A stretch of 64,000 bases of DNA from Mucilaginibacter celer (GCF_003576455.2 NZ_CP032869.1:2356001-2420000), one strand, 5' to 3'. Positions 25,654 to 34,643 are shown, counted from the stretch's first letter. The notes: generated from the sequence alone by a model not told the origin. Program-made: numbers and translations.

Positions 25654-26888
25654 TGAGTAAAAAGTTAAACATCGGCCTATTTGGTTTTGGAGTAGTAGGC
25701 CAGGGTTTGTATGATATCATCAAAACAAAAAAACTAAACATCGAGATTGTAAAATTCGCCATTAAGGATCCTAACAAAAAACGTTCGTTACCGGCCGAAT
25801 TGTTTACTACTGATAAAGAAGAACTGCTTAACAACCCGGAGATCAATACCATTGTTGAGCTGATCAATGATACCGAAGCTGCTTTCGAGATTGTATCAAG
25901 AGCTTTAAAGTCGGGCAAAAATGTGGTTTCGGCCAGCAAAAAAATGATTGCCCTGCATTTGGATGAGTTGATCGAGATTCAGCAGCAATACGGTACTTCA
26001 CTATTATATGAAGGCGCGGTTTGCGGTAGTATCCCTATTATCCGTAACCTGGAAGAGTATTATGATAACGAGCTGTTGCACTCCATCAGCGGTATATTCA
26101 ACGGCTCATCAAACTATATTCTATCAAAAGGTTTTATCGAAGGATTAGATTACGATAGCGCCCTGAAACAAGCGCAAGACCTGGGCTTTGCCGAAACCGA
26201 CCCAACCAGCGATGTTGGTGGTTATGATGCCAAATACAAACTGGTTATCGCTGCTGCTCACGCCTATGGTGTGGTTGTACAGCCCGATGAGGTGTTTAAT
26301 ATGGGGATACAGACCCTCGCGGCTGCAGATTTACAGTATGCCCGTGAGAAAAACCTAAAAATTAAACTGGTACCGGTAGCAAAAGAACTGGACGACCGCA
26401 ATGTAGCCCTGTTTGTACTGCCTAAATTTGTAAATGATACTGAGTTTTTATACAACGTAGAGTACGAATATAATGGCGTAACCGTACAGGCCGCCTTTGC
26501 CGATCAGCAATTCTTTTTCGGAAAAGGCGCCGGTGGCCACCCTACCGGCTCGGCTGTACTATCAGATATCGCTGCATTACGCTATAACTATCAGTACGAA
26601 TACAAAAAAGCAAAGGAAAAAACCGACCTCAATTTCACCAACAATATCGAATTAACGGTGTATTTGCGCTATGATGATGAAGAGTTAGTGGATAGATTGA
26701 ACTTTGAACACATAAATGAGCGTTACTATTCAGGCAGTTATAAATTTGTTATAGGAAAAATCAATTTGCAAAATCTGATCGCCAATCAACAACGTATATC
26801 TGAAAGCAAGGCTTTCGTAGCCTTTGCCGATCAGCTTACGGGGGTCAGCTTAGCATCGGCAGCTAAACAATCAGCCGAAGTTTTTTAG
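25653..26888 (+). CDS. hom: Homoserine dehydrogenase
   Basis: A 411-residue monofunctional enzyme without an aspartokinase part. The Rossmann motif is GLFGFGVVGQGLYD, the substrate-binding core is GIFNGSSNYILSKG and DPTSDVGGYDAKYKLVIAA, and a degenerate C-terminal ACT-like region is possible after residue 330. It reduces aspartate semialdehyde to homoserine, feeding metX. It overlaps metX by one base (TAATG) and ends before an intrinsic terminator, closing the met unit. Confidence 0.96.
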   Translation: MSKKLNIGLFGFGVVGQGLYDIIKTKKLNIEIVKFAIKDPNKKRSLPAELFTTDKEELLNNPEINTIVELINDTEAAFEIVSRALKSGKNVVSASKKMIALHLDELIEIQQQYGTSLLYEGAVCGSIPIIRNLEEYYDNELLHSISGIFNGSSNYILSKGFIEGLDYDSALKQAQDLGFAETDPTSDVGGYDAKYKLVIAAAHAYGVVVQPDEVFNMGIQTLAAADLQYAREKNLKIKLVPVAKELDDRNVALFVLPKFVNDTEFLYNVEYEYNGVTVQAAFADQQFFFGKGAGGHPTGSAVLSDIAALRYNYQYEYKKAKEKTDLNFTNNIELTVYLRYDDEELVDRLNFEHINERYYSGSYKFVIGKINLQNLIANQQRISESKAFVAFADQLTGVSLASAAKQSAEVF

Positions 26889-26910
26889 TAGATTCTTCGG
26901 CTAACATAAA

Positions 26911-26940
26911 AAAGGCTTCTCTGGTTTGAGAAGCCTTTTT
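26911..26940 (+). terminator. Intrinsic terminator of the met operon
   Basis: An 11-bp stem AAAGGCTTCTC/GAGAAGCCTTT with loop TGGTTT and a following T-run, 22 nt after the hom stop. Confidence 0.93.
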
Positions 26941-27037
26941 GGTTAATACCCATATCAACTGGCAAAGCGCATCCCGGATTTCCTTTTGTTGTTTTTGTTA
27001 AGCGATAGGTTAAAATTTGAAGCGCTATATTTGCCCA

Positions 27038-27460
27038 ATGGATACACCCGCCCACTACTCCACTTTCGAATCTGAATTTCGCGTCCGCCCCGACGATATC
27101 GACATGTTTCAGCACGTACATAACAGCAAATATTTTGATTATGTGCTTGCCGCCCGTTACGACCAGATGGAGCGCTGCTATGGGATGGCCATGGAGAAAT
27201 TTATGGAACGTGGTTTTGGTTGGGTGGTGCGCACAGCACACGTTGATTACAAAAGGGCCTTAACCATGGGCGACTATTTTATTGTAAAAACGGGCATTGA
27301 AAGCATAGATGATAAAGGCTGCCGCGTAAAGTTCAGCATCACCAATAAAGCCACCAAAAAAATCTGCTGCGATGGGTGGTTTGATTACGTGATGATTGAT
27401 ATGGCAACAGGCCGCGGCGCAAAAGTTCCGGAAGATATTATTGCGCAGTATACGATTTAA
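27038..27460 (+). CDS. 4HBT-type acyl-CoA thioesterase
   Basis: About 140 residues from the ATG at 27038; a TTG seven codons upstream is open but less likely. The hotdog motif RVRPDDIDMFQHVHNSKYFDYVLAARYD has the 4HBT pattern D-x-x-x-x-H-x-x-N-x-x-Y. Members hydrolyse acyl-CoA esters; the acyl chain is not predictable. It stands alone between the met terminator and the convergent ABC permease gene. Confidence 0.9.
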   Translation: MDTPAHYSTFESEFRVRPDDIDMFQHVHNSKYFDYVLAARYDQMERCYGMAMEKFMERGFGWVVRTAHVDYKRALTMGDYFIVKTGIESIDDKGCRVKFSITNKATKKICCDGWFDYVMIDMATGRGAKVPEDIIAQYTI

Positions 27461-27514
27461 CCGTTGATGGGGTTTGATTTCGCTGATTCCGTTGATCTCT
27501 TGTATGGCTCGTCT

Positions 27515-28621
27515 TTAAGAAGTCAAATTGCCGGGATCGCGGCTCCGGTAGTTATTATAAAACAGCAGATAAGCAATTGCCAGATTAGCGGGTGCCAGTA
27601 ACCATAGCAGGTTAAACATAATCACCCAAAACAATACAATAAAAAGTCCCAACGCCCATTGCAGGTATTTATCCATATTTAAGCCAAACCAGTAAAGCAG
27701 GCTGTGAAAAAGCATGATGGTGCTTAGGCCCATCAGTAGCAATTCGGCGGCCATCAGCGGGCTAAACCTGGCAAAAAGCCATACGGCTTCCGGGATCAGT
27801 AAAACCAGATTAACGCCTATAAAATTCAGGAATAAGCTTAACCGGCTGTAGGGTAAATTGCGCGAAAAAATCAGCTTGCCTTCTTCAAACTTCTTCGCCT
27901 CAAATACCAGTACAATATGCGCCGTAATGAGGGCCAGCATAGCAATCCCCGCTACGCGTATATCTGTTTTCACATCGGCAAAAACAAAAAACACACCGGT
28001 TATAATTAACCACGACAAGGCTTTGGTAATTAAGTAAGGTACTTTGCGGGCATCAAAAATATGATAGATGTATAAGCTGAAATAAGGTTTACGCCACTTG
28101 CTGCTTAAACGCAATAACAACGATTGGCTGCTGCCATCAACAAGTTTGTTGATTTGCCGGGTATAAATTAAAGCACTTAAGTAAACCAAACCTGCCATGT
28201 AAACCAGTATGCAAAGCGGCAATAAGTAATAATGATTAGCAAAACCTAATACCACAGCTATCAATCCATAAACTATTACCGGAGATAAAATAGCCGCTTG
28301 CGTACTAAACCAGCCTGTAATTTGTTTTTGCCTGCTAAATGCGTTGCTGCTGTAAAACAAAAAATGCTGCGACTGATAAAAAATCTGGCCGGATACATAA
28401 TGCCAGCTTTTTATGGTATACATTAACCATCCGGCAAAAAACAAAAGCATCATAAACGGATTACTATCCATAGCCAGCATTAAAGCCTTGTGGTAGCCTA
28501 ACAAATACTGTGGCGGCACCACCCCTACCATCACTAAAAAAACAAACAACAGCATCCCGGCGTGGATCCTGAAAAAGCCACCGGCAAATATTTTTAATAA
28601 TACATTGCTCAGTGGCTGCAT
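27515..28621 (-). CDS. ABC transporter membrane protein
   Basis: A 368-residue very hydrophobic protein with about eight to ten predicted membrane segments, no signal peptide and no soluble domain. It overlaps the ATPase gene by one base (TAATG-type), so the two form an exporter-type pair. The Trp- and Tyr-rich N-terminal third (AGWLMYTIKSWHYVSGQIFYQSQHFLFYSS) is unusual, and I do not recognise the exact subfamily. The cargo is unknown. Confidence 0.75.
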   Translation of the reverse strand: MQPLSNVLLKIFAGGFFRIHAGMLLFVFLVMVGVVPPQYLLGYHKALMLAMDSNPFMMLLFFAGWLMYTIKSWHYVSGQIFYQSQHFLFYSSNAFSRQKQITGWFSTQAAILSPVIVYGLIAVVLGFANHYYLLPLCILVYMAGLVYLSALIYTRQINKLVDGSSQSLLLRLSSKWRKPYFSLYIYHIFDARKVPYLITKALSWLIITGVFFVFADVKTDIRVAGIAMLALITAHIVLVFEAKKFEEGKLIFSRNLPYSRLSLFLNFIGVNLVLLIPEAVWLFARFSPLMAAELLLMGLSTIMLFHSLLYWFGLNMDKYLQWALGLFIVLFWVIMFNLLWLLAPANLAIAYLLFYNNYRSRDPGNLTS

Positions 28622-29259
28622 TAGCTGATAAACTTTAGGGTTTGATCTTCAACCAGCAACTCGCGCGATACAGGCAAGCTGCCGTCTTCAAGTACCTGGT
28701 GCGATGATAGCAGGAAACCGGTTCCCTCCTGCTCGTAGCGCTCCCTGATCCAGGTATTAAGTATCGCCAGCGAAGCCGCATCAATGGTAATAAGCGGCTC
28801 ATCCAGCAGGATGATTTTTGGTTGCCCCAGGAAAGCAAGTAATAATGAAAGCTTTTTTAACATGCCGCTGCTGTAGGTGCCAATTGGTTTATCTACATAA
28901 CTCTGCATCTGCATGCTTTTAATGTATTGTTGCTCCTGCCCGGCTGGCGCGTCTTTAGCATCGGCAAAAAGAGCTATCATCTCAGTTCCGGTTAAAAACT
29001 CCGGGAATATAGGTTCGGCCTCGGCAAAGTTTACCAGTTTGCGGTAAACTACGGGTTGTTTTTTTATGCTGATATTGCTATCATCAAGCAAAATATCACC
29101 ATCAAAAGCCAGGATCCCGGCGATAGATTTAAGTAGCGTACTCTTGCCCGAGCCATTAACACCTTTTATCCAGTAAATGCCGGTTTCAAGGCTTAGGTCA
29201 TCTATTTTTAATGCCGGGTATGTGCCGTATCGTTTGGTGAAGTTTATAAATTGGAGCAT
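28621..29259 (-). CDS. ABC transporter ATP-binding protein
   Basis: A 212-residue nucleotide-binding domain. Walker A is GVNGSGKSTLL (33-43), the signature YSSGMLKKLSLLLAFLG replaces the usual LSGGQ, Walker B is KIILLDEPLI, and the H-loop is SSHQ. The relaxed signature is common in small Bacteroidota exporters. It is cotranscribed with the downstream permease gene. Confidence 0.93.
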   Translation of the reverse strand: MLQFINFTKRYGTYPALKIDDLSLETGIYWIKGVNGSGKSTLLKSIAGILAFDGDILLDDSNISIKKQPVVYRKLVNFAEAEPIFPEFLTGTEMIALFADAKDAPAGQEQQYIKSMQMQSYVDKPIGTYSSGMLKKLSLLLAFLGQPKIILLDEPLITIDAASLAILNTWIRERYEQEGTGFLLSSHQVLEDGSLPVSRELLVEDQTLKFIS

Positions 29260-29275
29260 CGGGAATAGGCTGTCC

Positions 29276-29376
29276 GAATCAGAATTTTCAGAATTTAAGA
29301 ATTAGCAGAATTTGTTTGGAGCAGTCGAATTTGTCTTTTCATTCTGAAAATTCACTAATTCTGAAAATTCTGATTC
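29276..29376. repeat. Intergenic inverted repeat, 20-bp perfect arms
   Basis: GAATCAGAATTTTCAGAATT (29276-29295) and its exact complement at 29357-29376. The region is dense in AGAATTT/AAATTCT units that give further alternative pairings. It lies between the ABC ATPase start and the ddl stop. Confidence 0.8.
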
Positions 29377-29391
29377 AGACAAATTCCTAAA

Positions 29392-30381
29392 CTACAACCC
29401 CGCTCCCTCAATAAGCGCACTATAAAATTCGCCCACGTCCATACCCGCCGCCCGTACCTGCTGCGGTATTAAACTGGCGGCCGATTGACCCGGAGTGGTA
29501 TTAATCTCGATAAAATAAAAATCGTTGGTGCTTTCCTGTAAAATAAAATCAACCCTTGCCATGCCCCGGCAATTAAGACGGATATAAGCCTCGGTTACTA
29601 TTTCGCCAATTTGCTCGACCTTTTCGGCAGGTAAATCGGCAGGTGTAATTTCTTTTGTTACACCATCGGTGTACTTGGCTTCGTAGTCAAAAAAGTCTTT
29701 CGAGGTGATGATTTCGGTGGCAGGCAGTACTCTTATTTTGCCGTGCAGGCGGGCAATACCAATGCTAAACTCGCGGCCTTTTATAAACTCTTCAACCAAC
29801 ACCTGGCTGTCTTCCTGAAAAGCCCTGTTTAAAGCTTCGGGCAAGCCGGCTATGTTTTGTACCTTACTCATGCCTACACTGCTGCCGCCATTGTTAGGCT
29901 TTATAAAAAATGGGAATTTAAGGTTGGCAGCTATGGTTGCCACATCATGTACATCACGCTCAAATAACCTCATAGAGTGCGCGGTGTGTAAACCGTGAAT
30001 ACCGTTTACAATAGCCTTAGTGTAGGCCTTATTCATGGTAATGGCCGATGTGGTGGCATCGCAGGTATTATAAGGGATGCCCAGCATATCAAAATACCCC
30101 TGCAACTTCCCATCTTCGCCCGGCGTACCGTGAATAGTGATAAAGGCAAAATCAAACTTTATTTTTTCCTGATTCAGGGTGATGCTGAAATCATTTTTAT
30201 CAACATCTACCTTCGTGTCATCTGCCTCAAAAAACCACCTGTCGCGGGTTATAAAAATAGCATAAATCTTGTAATTGGCGTTACCGCACAGGTTGGCGGC
30301 AATATTTTTTGCACTGTTTACTGATACTTCATACTCGCCGGTATAACCTCCGGCCAAAAGGGCAATATTTTTGATTGACAT
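29392..30381 (-). CDS. ddl: D-alanine--D-alanine ligase
   Basis: A 329-residue ATP-grasp ligase. Features are the N-terminal ALLAGGYTGEYEVSVNSAKNI, the ATP-binding FPFFIKPNNGGSSVGMSKV, the active-site VEEFIKGREFSIGI and the metal-binding DFYFIEINTTPGQS. It makes the D-Ala-D-Ala dipeptide for peptidoglycan. It is monocistronic here, flanked on both sides by inverted repeats, and divergent from the PASTA/MltG cluster, which also concerns the cell wall. Confidence 0.96.
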   Translation of the reverse strand: MSIKNIALLAGGYTGEYEVSVNSAKNIAANLCGNANYKIYAIFITRDRWFFEADDTKVDVDKNDFSITLNQEKIKFDFAFITIHGTPGEDGKLQGYFDMLGIPYNTCDATTSAITMNKAYTKAIVNGIHGLHTAHSMRLFERDVHDVATIAANLKFPFFIKPNNGGSSVGMSKVQNIAGLPEALNRAFQEDSQVLVEEFIKGREFSIGIARLHGKIRVLPATEIITSKDFFDYEAKYTDGVTKEITPADLPAEKVEQIGEIVTEAYIRLNCRGMARVDFILQESTNDFYFIEINTTPGQSAASLIPQQVRAAGMDVGEFYSALIEGAGL

Positions 30382-30387
30382 GTTTTT

Positions 30388-30536
30388 ATTTCGGATTTGG
30401 GATGTTCGATTTCGGATTTTACACGCAAACCCGAAGCAATTATTTTACGTTTCGAAGTTAGAATAAATATTGAAGCGCATATCAGCAAATTCAAAAAATC
30501 ACATTCAAATTCCGAAATCCCCAATCCGAAATCCGA
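30388..30536. repeat. Intergenic imperfect inverted repeat
   Basis: The arms around 30388-30420 and 30508-30536 are built of ATTTCGGATTT and its complement AAATCCGAAAT, with an 87-nt loop and one gap. It fills the divergent ddl/PASTA promoter region, so part of it may be transcribed from either side. Confidence 0.65.
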
Positions 30537-30609
30537 CATCTCCCCCGCCTGATATGCAAAATAATTCCTATGTTTGATACTTAATTAAAGGTGACACCCT
30601 ACCATACCA

Positions 30610-31404
30610 ATGAGCAAATTTGGCGCTTACTTAAAAACAAAATCTTTCAGAAATAACTTGATAATGGCTATTGTTTCGGTAATAGCTGTTGTTTTAATAG
30701 CATTTTTTAGCCTGGGTTATTATACCCGGCATGGCTCAGGAATCCCGGTTCCTAAACTTAAGGGGCTTACTATCGACAAAGCCATGGCCATTTTAAAAGA
30801 ACAGGGCTTTGACTATAAAATTGATTCGGTATTTGTGCAGGATGTAGCACCCGGTACCATTGTTGAGCAGGATCCTGATGCCGGAACCAACGTAAAGGAA
30901 AACCGCGTGATCTACCTTACCATGGTTACTTTACAGGCACCAGACGTAGCCCTGCCCGACCTGGATCAAAGCAGTTACCGCGAGGCCATAGCCACCATAT
31001 CAAACTATGGTTTAAAAGTTGGCGATACCTCCTATCGCTCAGATATAGCGCGCGACCGTATTCTGGAAGTGCGTTATGGTGGGCAGGTTATTAAAGCTGG
31101 CTTTAAGCTGCCCAAAGGATCACGCGTTGACCTGGTGTTGGGCGACGGCGCAGGAGCCAGCGAGGTAGAGATTCCGGAACTGGTTAACCTTGACCTGGAT
31201 GCCGCGCGTTTTGCTATTAAAGGAGCAGGTTTAACGGTTGGTATCATTACCTACCAGGGAACTATCTCCGATTCGACCAATGTAGTGGTGGTATCGCAAT
31301 ACCCTATGAAAACCGATTCGCTGAGCAAAACAAGTATAGGTACACGGATAAACCTTACCGTTTCACAAGGTACTAAAACAGATGCAGCACCACCCGCAAA
31401 TTAA
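30610..31404 (+). CDS. PASTA-domain membrane protein
   Basis: A 264-residue protein. A short cytosolic N-terminus is followed by one membrane segment (about residues 17-38, LIMAIVSVIAVVLIAFFSLGYY) and three extracytoplasmic PASTA domains: 45-110 (VPKLKGLTIDKAMAILKEQGF), 113-180 (LPDLDQSSYREAIATISNYGL) and 186-255 (IPELVNLDLDAARFAIKGAGL). PASTA domains bind muropeptides or beta-lactams and occur in Ser/Thr kinases and PBPs. Here no kinase is attached. The rhodanese gene overlaps its last 23 nt, and mltG follows, so a cell-wall role is likely. Confidence 0.92.
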   Translation: MSKFGAYLKTKSFRNNLIMAIVSVIAVVLIAFFSLGYYTRHGSGIPVPKLKGLTIDKAMAILKEQGFDYKIDSVFVQDVAPGTIVEQDPDAGTNVKENRVIYLTMVTLQAPDVALPDLDQSSYREAIATISNYGLKVGDTSYRSDIARDRILEVRYGGQVIKAGFKLPKGSRVDLVLGDGAGASEVEIPELVNLDLDAARFAIKGAGLTVGIITYQGTISDSTNVVVVSQYPMKTDSLSKTSIGTRINLTVSQGTKTDAAPPAN

Positions 31405-31693
31405 TGCCGCCGAACTGCTTGAACGGCTAAGCAACGGCGAGAGCCTAAATATGGTTGATGTACGTGAAGTTATCGAGTTTTACACGTATAATATTGGCGG
31501 CAACAATATCCCGCTGTCAAAACTAACAGATGCGCTTGATAGCTTATCTTACAACAAAACAGATGAGATAATCGTTATCTGCAAAGTTGGCTTAAGGAGC
31601 GAAACTGCACAGGCCGTAATGCAGCAACAGGGCTACACTAATGTGCGTAATTTGAGCGGCGGGCTGCTGGCTGTTCAAAAATTAAAACAATAA
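31382..31693 (+). CDS. Single-domain rhodanese-like protein
   Basis: A 103-residue rhodanese domain with the active-site loop VICKVGLRSETA, catalytic Cys67 and the C-x-x-G-x-R-S pattern of active sulfurtransferases. The ATG overlaps the PASTA gene by 23 nt, suggesting coupling. The cytosolic location and sulfur-transfer substrate are inferred from the family only. Confidence 0.93.
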   Translation: MQHHPQINAAELLERLSNGESLNMVDVREVIEFYTYNIGGNNIPLSKLTDALDSLSYNKTDEIIVICKVGLRSETAQAVMQQQGYTNVRNLSGGLLAVQKLKQ

Positions 31694-31723
31694 CAACATA
31701 AACTATCCATATACAATACTACC

Positions 31724-32776
31724 ATGACCGCGAAAAAACAGGGATCAGGCATGTTTAAAAAATTCATTATAGCGTTTGTAATCGTTATTGTGATATTACT
31801 GGGTTTTACAGGCTTCAATTATTATCAAAAATATTTCGGCCCTAATGTTACCGGTAAACAGGAATATTTATACATACACACCGGTGCTACGTTTGGTGAT
31901 GTTTTTAAAACCATCCAGGCCGAGGGTATAGTGAAAGACACTGCATCATTTGGATGGGCAGCCCGTAACATGAACTATACCACGCGTGTAAAACCCGGTA
32001 AATACCGCCTGCACGAAGGCATGGGCAACCGCAAGCTGATTAATATGCTGGCATCGGGTACGCAGGAGCCGGTTAAGGTTGAGTTTCATGGCCTGAGGCT
32101 TAAAGAGCAGTTTGCGGGCTTTATATCCAAAAAAATTGAACCCGATTCGACCGCGATCATCAACCTGCTCGATTCGGCAAGCTTTGTAAGCAAGTATGGC
32201 TTCACTACCGATAACGTTTATGTGATGTTTATGCCCGATTCGTACCAGATGTACTGGAATACCTCGTCCGAAAAGTTTTTTAAGCGGATGTATGATCATT
32301 ACCAAAACTTTTGGACACCCGAGCGTAAGCGATTGGCCGAGGCAATAAATCTTACGCCGCAGGAAGTATCTGTGCTTGCCTCGATAGTTGACGCCGAAGC
32401 TTTGCACGATGATGAGATGCCCGCAGTAGCAGGCCTGTACCTTAACCGTTTAAAAAAAGGCATGAAGCTGGAAGCCGACCCTACGGTGATCTTCGCGCTG
32501 AACGATTTTACCATTAAACGTGTGCTTTTACGTTACCTGTCGTACAATTCGCCATATAACACTTATTTGCACAATGGCTTGCCTCCGGGCCCTATCATGA
32601 TGCCATCAGTAAATGCAGTTAAAGCTGTGCTTAATTACCAGAAAAACGATTATATATACATGTGTGCCAAAGCCGATTTTTCGGGTTATCATGCATTTGC
32701 CAACAACCCTGCCGACCACGCCGTCAACGCCCATAAATTTCAGCAGGCTCTTAATGATCGTAATATCCGCAGGTAA
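31724..32776 (+). CDS. mltG: Endolytic murein transglycosylase MltG
   Basis: A 350-residue YceG/MltG-family enzyme. One N-terminal membrane anchor (about residues 13-32) is followed by a LysM-like part and the catalytic domain with VLASIVDAEALHDDEMPAVAGLYLNRLKKGMKLEADPTVIFAL. It cleaves nascent glycan strands and ends their elongation. At the catalytic stretch the usual E-x-E-T is D-A-E-A. One Glu is kept, and which one is essential should be checked. Its stop overlaps the next start (TAATG). Confidence 0.94.
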   Translation: MTAKKQGSGMFKKFIIAFVIVIVILLGFTGFNYYQKYFGPNVTGKQEYLYIHTGATFGDVFKTIQAEGIVKDTASFGWAARNMNYTTRVKPGKYRLHEGMGNRKLINMLASGTQEPVKVEFHGLRLKEQFAGFISKKIEPDSTAIINLLDSASFVSKYGFTTDNVYVMFMPDSYQMYWNTSSEKFFKRMYDHYQNFWTPERKRLAEAINLTPQEVSVLASIVDAEALHDDEMPAVAGLYLNRLKKGMKLEADPTVIFALNDFTIKRVLLRYLSYNSPYNTYLHNGLPPGPIMMPSVNAVKAVLNYQKNDYIYMCAKADFSGYHAFANNPADHAVNAHKFQQALNDRNIRR

Positions 32777-33183
32777 TGTTTGAGTACACCACCAAAATAC
32801 GGGTGCGCTACGGCGAAACCGACCAGATGGGCTATATGTACTACGGTAATTATGCCGAATTTTATGAAGTTGGCCGTGTAGAGATGCTGCGCAGCCTGGG
32901 CCTTACCTACAAGGGCATGGAAGAATCGGGCATTATGATGCCCGTGCTTGAGTTGAATTGCAAATACCTTAAGCCCGCTTTGTACGATGAAGAGATCAGC
33001 ATTAAGGTGATTATGGATAAGCTTCCCGGCATCCGCGTTCATTTCAGGTACGAGCTAAGCAACCCCAAAGGCGAACTGATTAACATTGGCGAAACTTTGC
33101 TGGTTTTCATTAATATGAAAAGCAACCGCCCCTGCCTTGCCCCGCAGGATTTTATGGATAAATTAAAGCCATTTTTTGAGTAA
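32776..33183 (+). CDS. YbgC/FadM-type acyl-CoA thioesterase
   Basis: A 135-residue hotdog protein with RVRYGETDQMGYMYYGNYAEFYEVGR, the YbgC motif with the catalytic Asp in ETDQMG. Related enzymes hydrolyse short- or long-chain acyl-CoA or acyl-ACP near the membrane. It is coupled to mltG by a one-base overlap and followed 12 nt later by the YihY gene. Confidence 0.93.
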   Translation: MFEYTTKIRVRYGETDQMGYMYYGNYAEFYEVGRVEMLRSLGLTYKGMEESGIMMPVLELNCKYLKPALYDEEISIKVIMDKLPGIRVHFRYELSNPKGELINIGETLLVFINMKSNRPCLAPQDFMDKLKPFFE

Positions 33184-33194
33184 ATTTGGTGTAA

Positions 33195-34175
33195 ATGAAA
33201 TGGCTGCACCGTTTTTTACTCAGGTTTGGGTTTTACAGATATATCATTGAGTGGACAAAGTCTGTTATCATTCCGGGTTTCAGGCCATTACCGCTTTACA
33301 CGGTTATTGATTTTTTTGTAAAAGAGGTAACCAACAACTCGCTCATTAACCGGGCTTATGCTTTAGCCTACAGCTTTATGCTGGCCACTTTTCCGGCCAC
33401 CATCTTTTTATTTACGCTCATCCCATACGTGCCTATCAAAAACTTTAAGAGCAGCCTGATGAGTGTATTGGCTTCGGTAATGCCTACAAACGCCTATATG
33501 GCTTTCAGGGATACGCTTCTTGATATCGTAAGCAATCAAAACGGTAAATTATTGTCGTTTGGTTTTCTTTCTACACTTTACTTTGCCACCAATGGTGTTA
33601 TTAACCTGATGAAGGCTTTCAATAAATCCTCACTGATTGAGGATAAACGCAGCTGGCTAAAGCGGCGACTGGTGGCGGCGGCGATCACCGTATCTATAAG
33701 TTTCGCTTTGTTACTGGCCATTTCTATTCTTATCCTTGGCCAATCTATCATCAAGTTTATTAAATCGCACGTTGCAACCCAAAATCATTTTTGGGTTTAC
33801 CCGATAATGCTGTTCAGGTGGATTATTATTATAGCCATCATTTTTGTAACTATAGGCTGCTTATACCGGTATGCTCCCGCACATAAAAAAAAGTGGAATT
33901 TTGTAAACCCAGGTTCTATACTGGCTACTGCGCTGGCGGTTTTAACATCGGTGGGCTTCTCCTATTATATCAACAATTTCTCATCGTACAATAAGGTTTA
34001 CGGTTCTATCGGAACGCTGATCGTGGTGATGATCTGGATGTATTTAAACTCATTAATTTTGATCATCGGCTTCGAATTAAATGCGTCTGTCGAGCTTTCC
34101 AAGCGCACAATTCGCATTGTAAAACCCCGTTTCAACACTTTCAGGACCAAAAAACCAACAGAAATTAAAAATTAA
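33195..34175 (+). CDS. YihY/BrkB family inner-membrane protein
   Basis: A 326-residue protein with about six membrane segments. The family patterns are INRAYALAYSFMLATFPATIFLF, the periplasmic or loop region with YFATNGVINLMKAFN, and SYYINNFSSYNKVYGSIGTLIVVMIWMYL near the C-terminus. The once-proposed RNase BN role is wrong for this family; the transport or envelope role remains unknown. It is the last gene of the PASTA-rhodanese-mltG-thioesterase run. Confidence 0.93.
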   Translation: MKWLHRFLLRFGFYRYIIEWTKSVIIPGFRPLPLYTVIDFFVKEVTNNSLINRAYALAYSFMLATFPATIFLFTLIPYVPIKNFKSSLMSVLASVMPTNAYMAFRDTLLDIVSNQNGKLLSFGFLSTLYFATNGVINLMKAFNKSSLIEDKRSWLKRRLVAAAITVSISFALLLAISILILGQSIIKFIKSHVATQNHFWVYPIMLFRWIIIIAIIFVTIGCLYRYAPAHKKKWNFVNPGSILATALAVLTSVGFSYYINNFSSYNKVYGSIGTLIVVMIWMYLNSLILIIGFELNASVELSKRTIRIVKPRFNTFRTKKPTEIKN

Positions 34176-34272
34176 TTTTCTGTTAATCAGTAATTTATAT
34201 CAATTATTAAATAAATCAAAAAAAGTTAAAATCAAATTTGCCAATTCGGCCCGGATTTGTACTTTTGTCCCC

Positions 34273-34359
34273 GGAGAGTTGGCAGAGTGGTCGATTGCGG
34301 CAGTCTTGAAAACTGTTGAACTGTGAAAGGTTCCTGGGGTTCGAATCCCTAACTCTCCG
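34273..34359 (+). tRNA. tRNA-Ser (anticodon TGA)
   Basis: The acceptor stem GGAGAGT (34273-34279) pairs with ACTCTCC (34352-34358), with discriminator G34359. The anticodon loop CTTGAAA gives TGA. The long variable arm and GGTTCGAATCC T-arm fit a class II tRNA-Ser. CCA is not encoded. Confidence 0.98.
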
Positions 34360-34366
34360 CTAAAAA

Positions 34367-34393
34367 AATCCTGCTGAAAATGCGGGATTTTTT
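34367..34393 (+). terminator. Hairpin with T-run between the two tRNA-Ser genes
   Basis: AATCCTGC pairs with GCGGGATT (one G-U) around a 7-nt loop, followed by TTTTTCTTTT. It suggests partly separate transcripts for the two tRNAs. Confidence 0.75.
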
Positions 34394-34409
34394 CTTTTAT
34401 AAAATATAC

Positions 34410-34496
34410 GGAGAGGTGTCAGAGTGATCGAATGTGCCTGATTCGAAATCAGGTGTACTGTAACAGGTACCGGGGGTTTGAATCCCTCCCTCTCCG
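34410..34496 (+). tRNA. tRNA-Ser (anticodon CGA)
   Basis: The acceptor stem GGAGAGG (34410-34416) pairs with CCTCTCC (34489-34495), with discriminator G34496. The anticodon loop TTCGAAA gives CGA. The long variable arm is present and CCA is not encoded. Confidence 0.98.
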
Positions 34497-34520
34497 CAAA
34501 ATCAATATTAAAGTTGAGCA

Positions 34521-34555
34521 AAACCCTTCAAATGATATCATTTGAGGGTTTTTTT
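34521..34555 (+). terminator. Terminator after tRNA-Ser(CGA)
   Basis: The stem AAACCC-TCAAATG / CATTTGA-GGGTTT with one bulged T, loop ATAT and a seven-T run. Confidence 0.92.
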
Positions 34556-34610
34556 GTTTTTGGCCCACACCAAATTATTCATCCGAAATCATAACTCTGG
34601 TGAGTAATTC

Positions 34611-34643
34611 GGTGAGTCAATCAAAGCTGCTCAATGACTCACC
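34611..34643. repeat. 9-bp dyad GGTGAGTCA with nearby direct half-site
   Basis: GGTGAGTCA (34611-34619) is the exact complement of TGACTCACC (34635-34643). A further GGTGAGT lies at 34599-34605. It sits between the tRNA-Ser genes and the recombinase scraps, so it could be an old recombinase binding site or attachment remnant. This is inference from position only. Confidence 0.5.

Noticed and set aside
27017-27037. TTG start seven codons before the 4HBT thioesterase ATG
   Set aside because: The ATG at 27038 gives the usual length and the extension adds nothing conserved.
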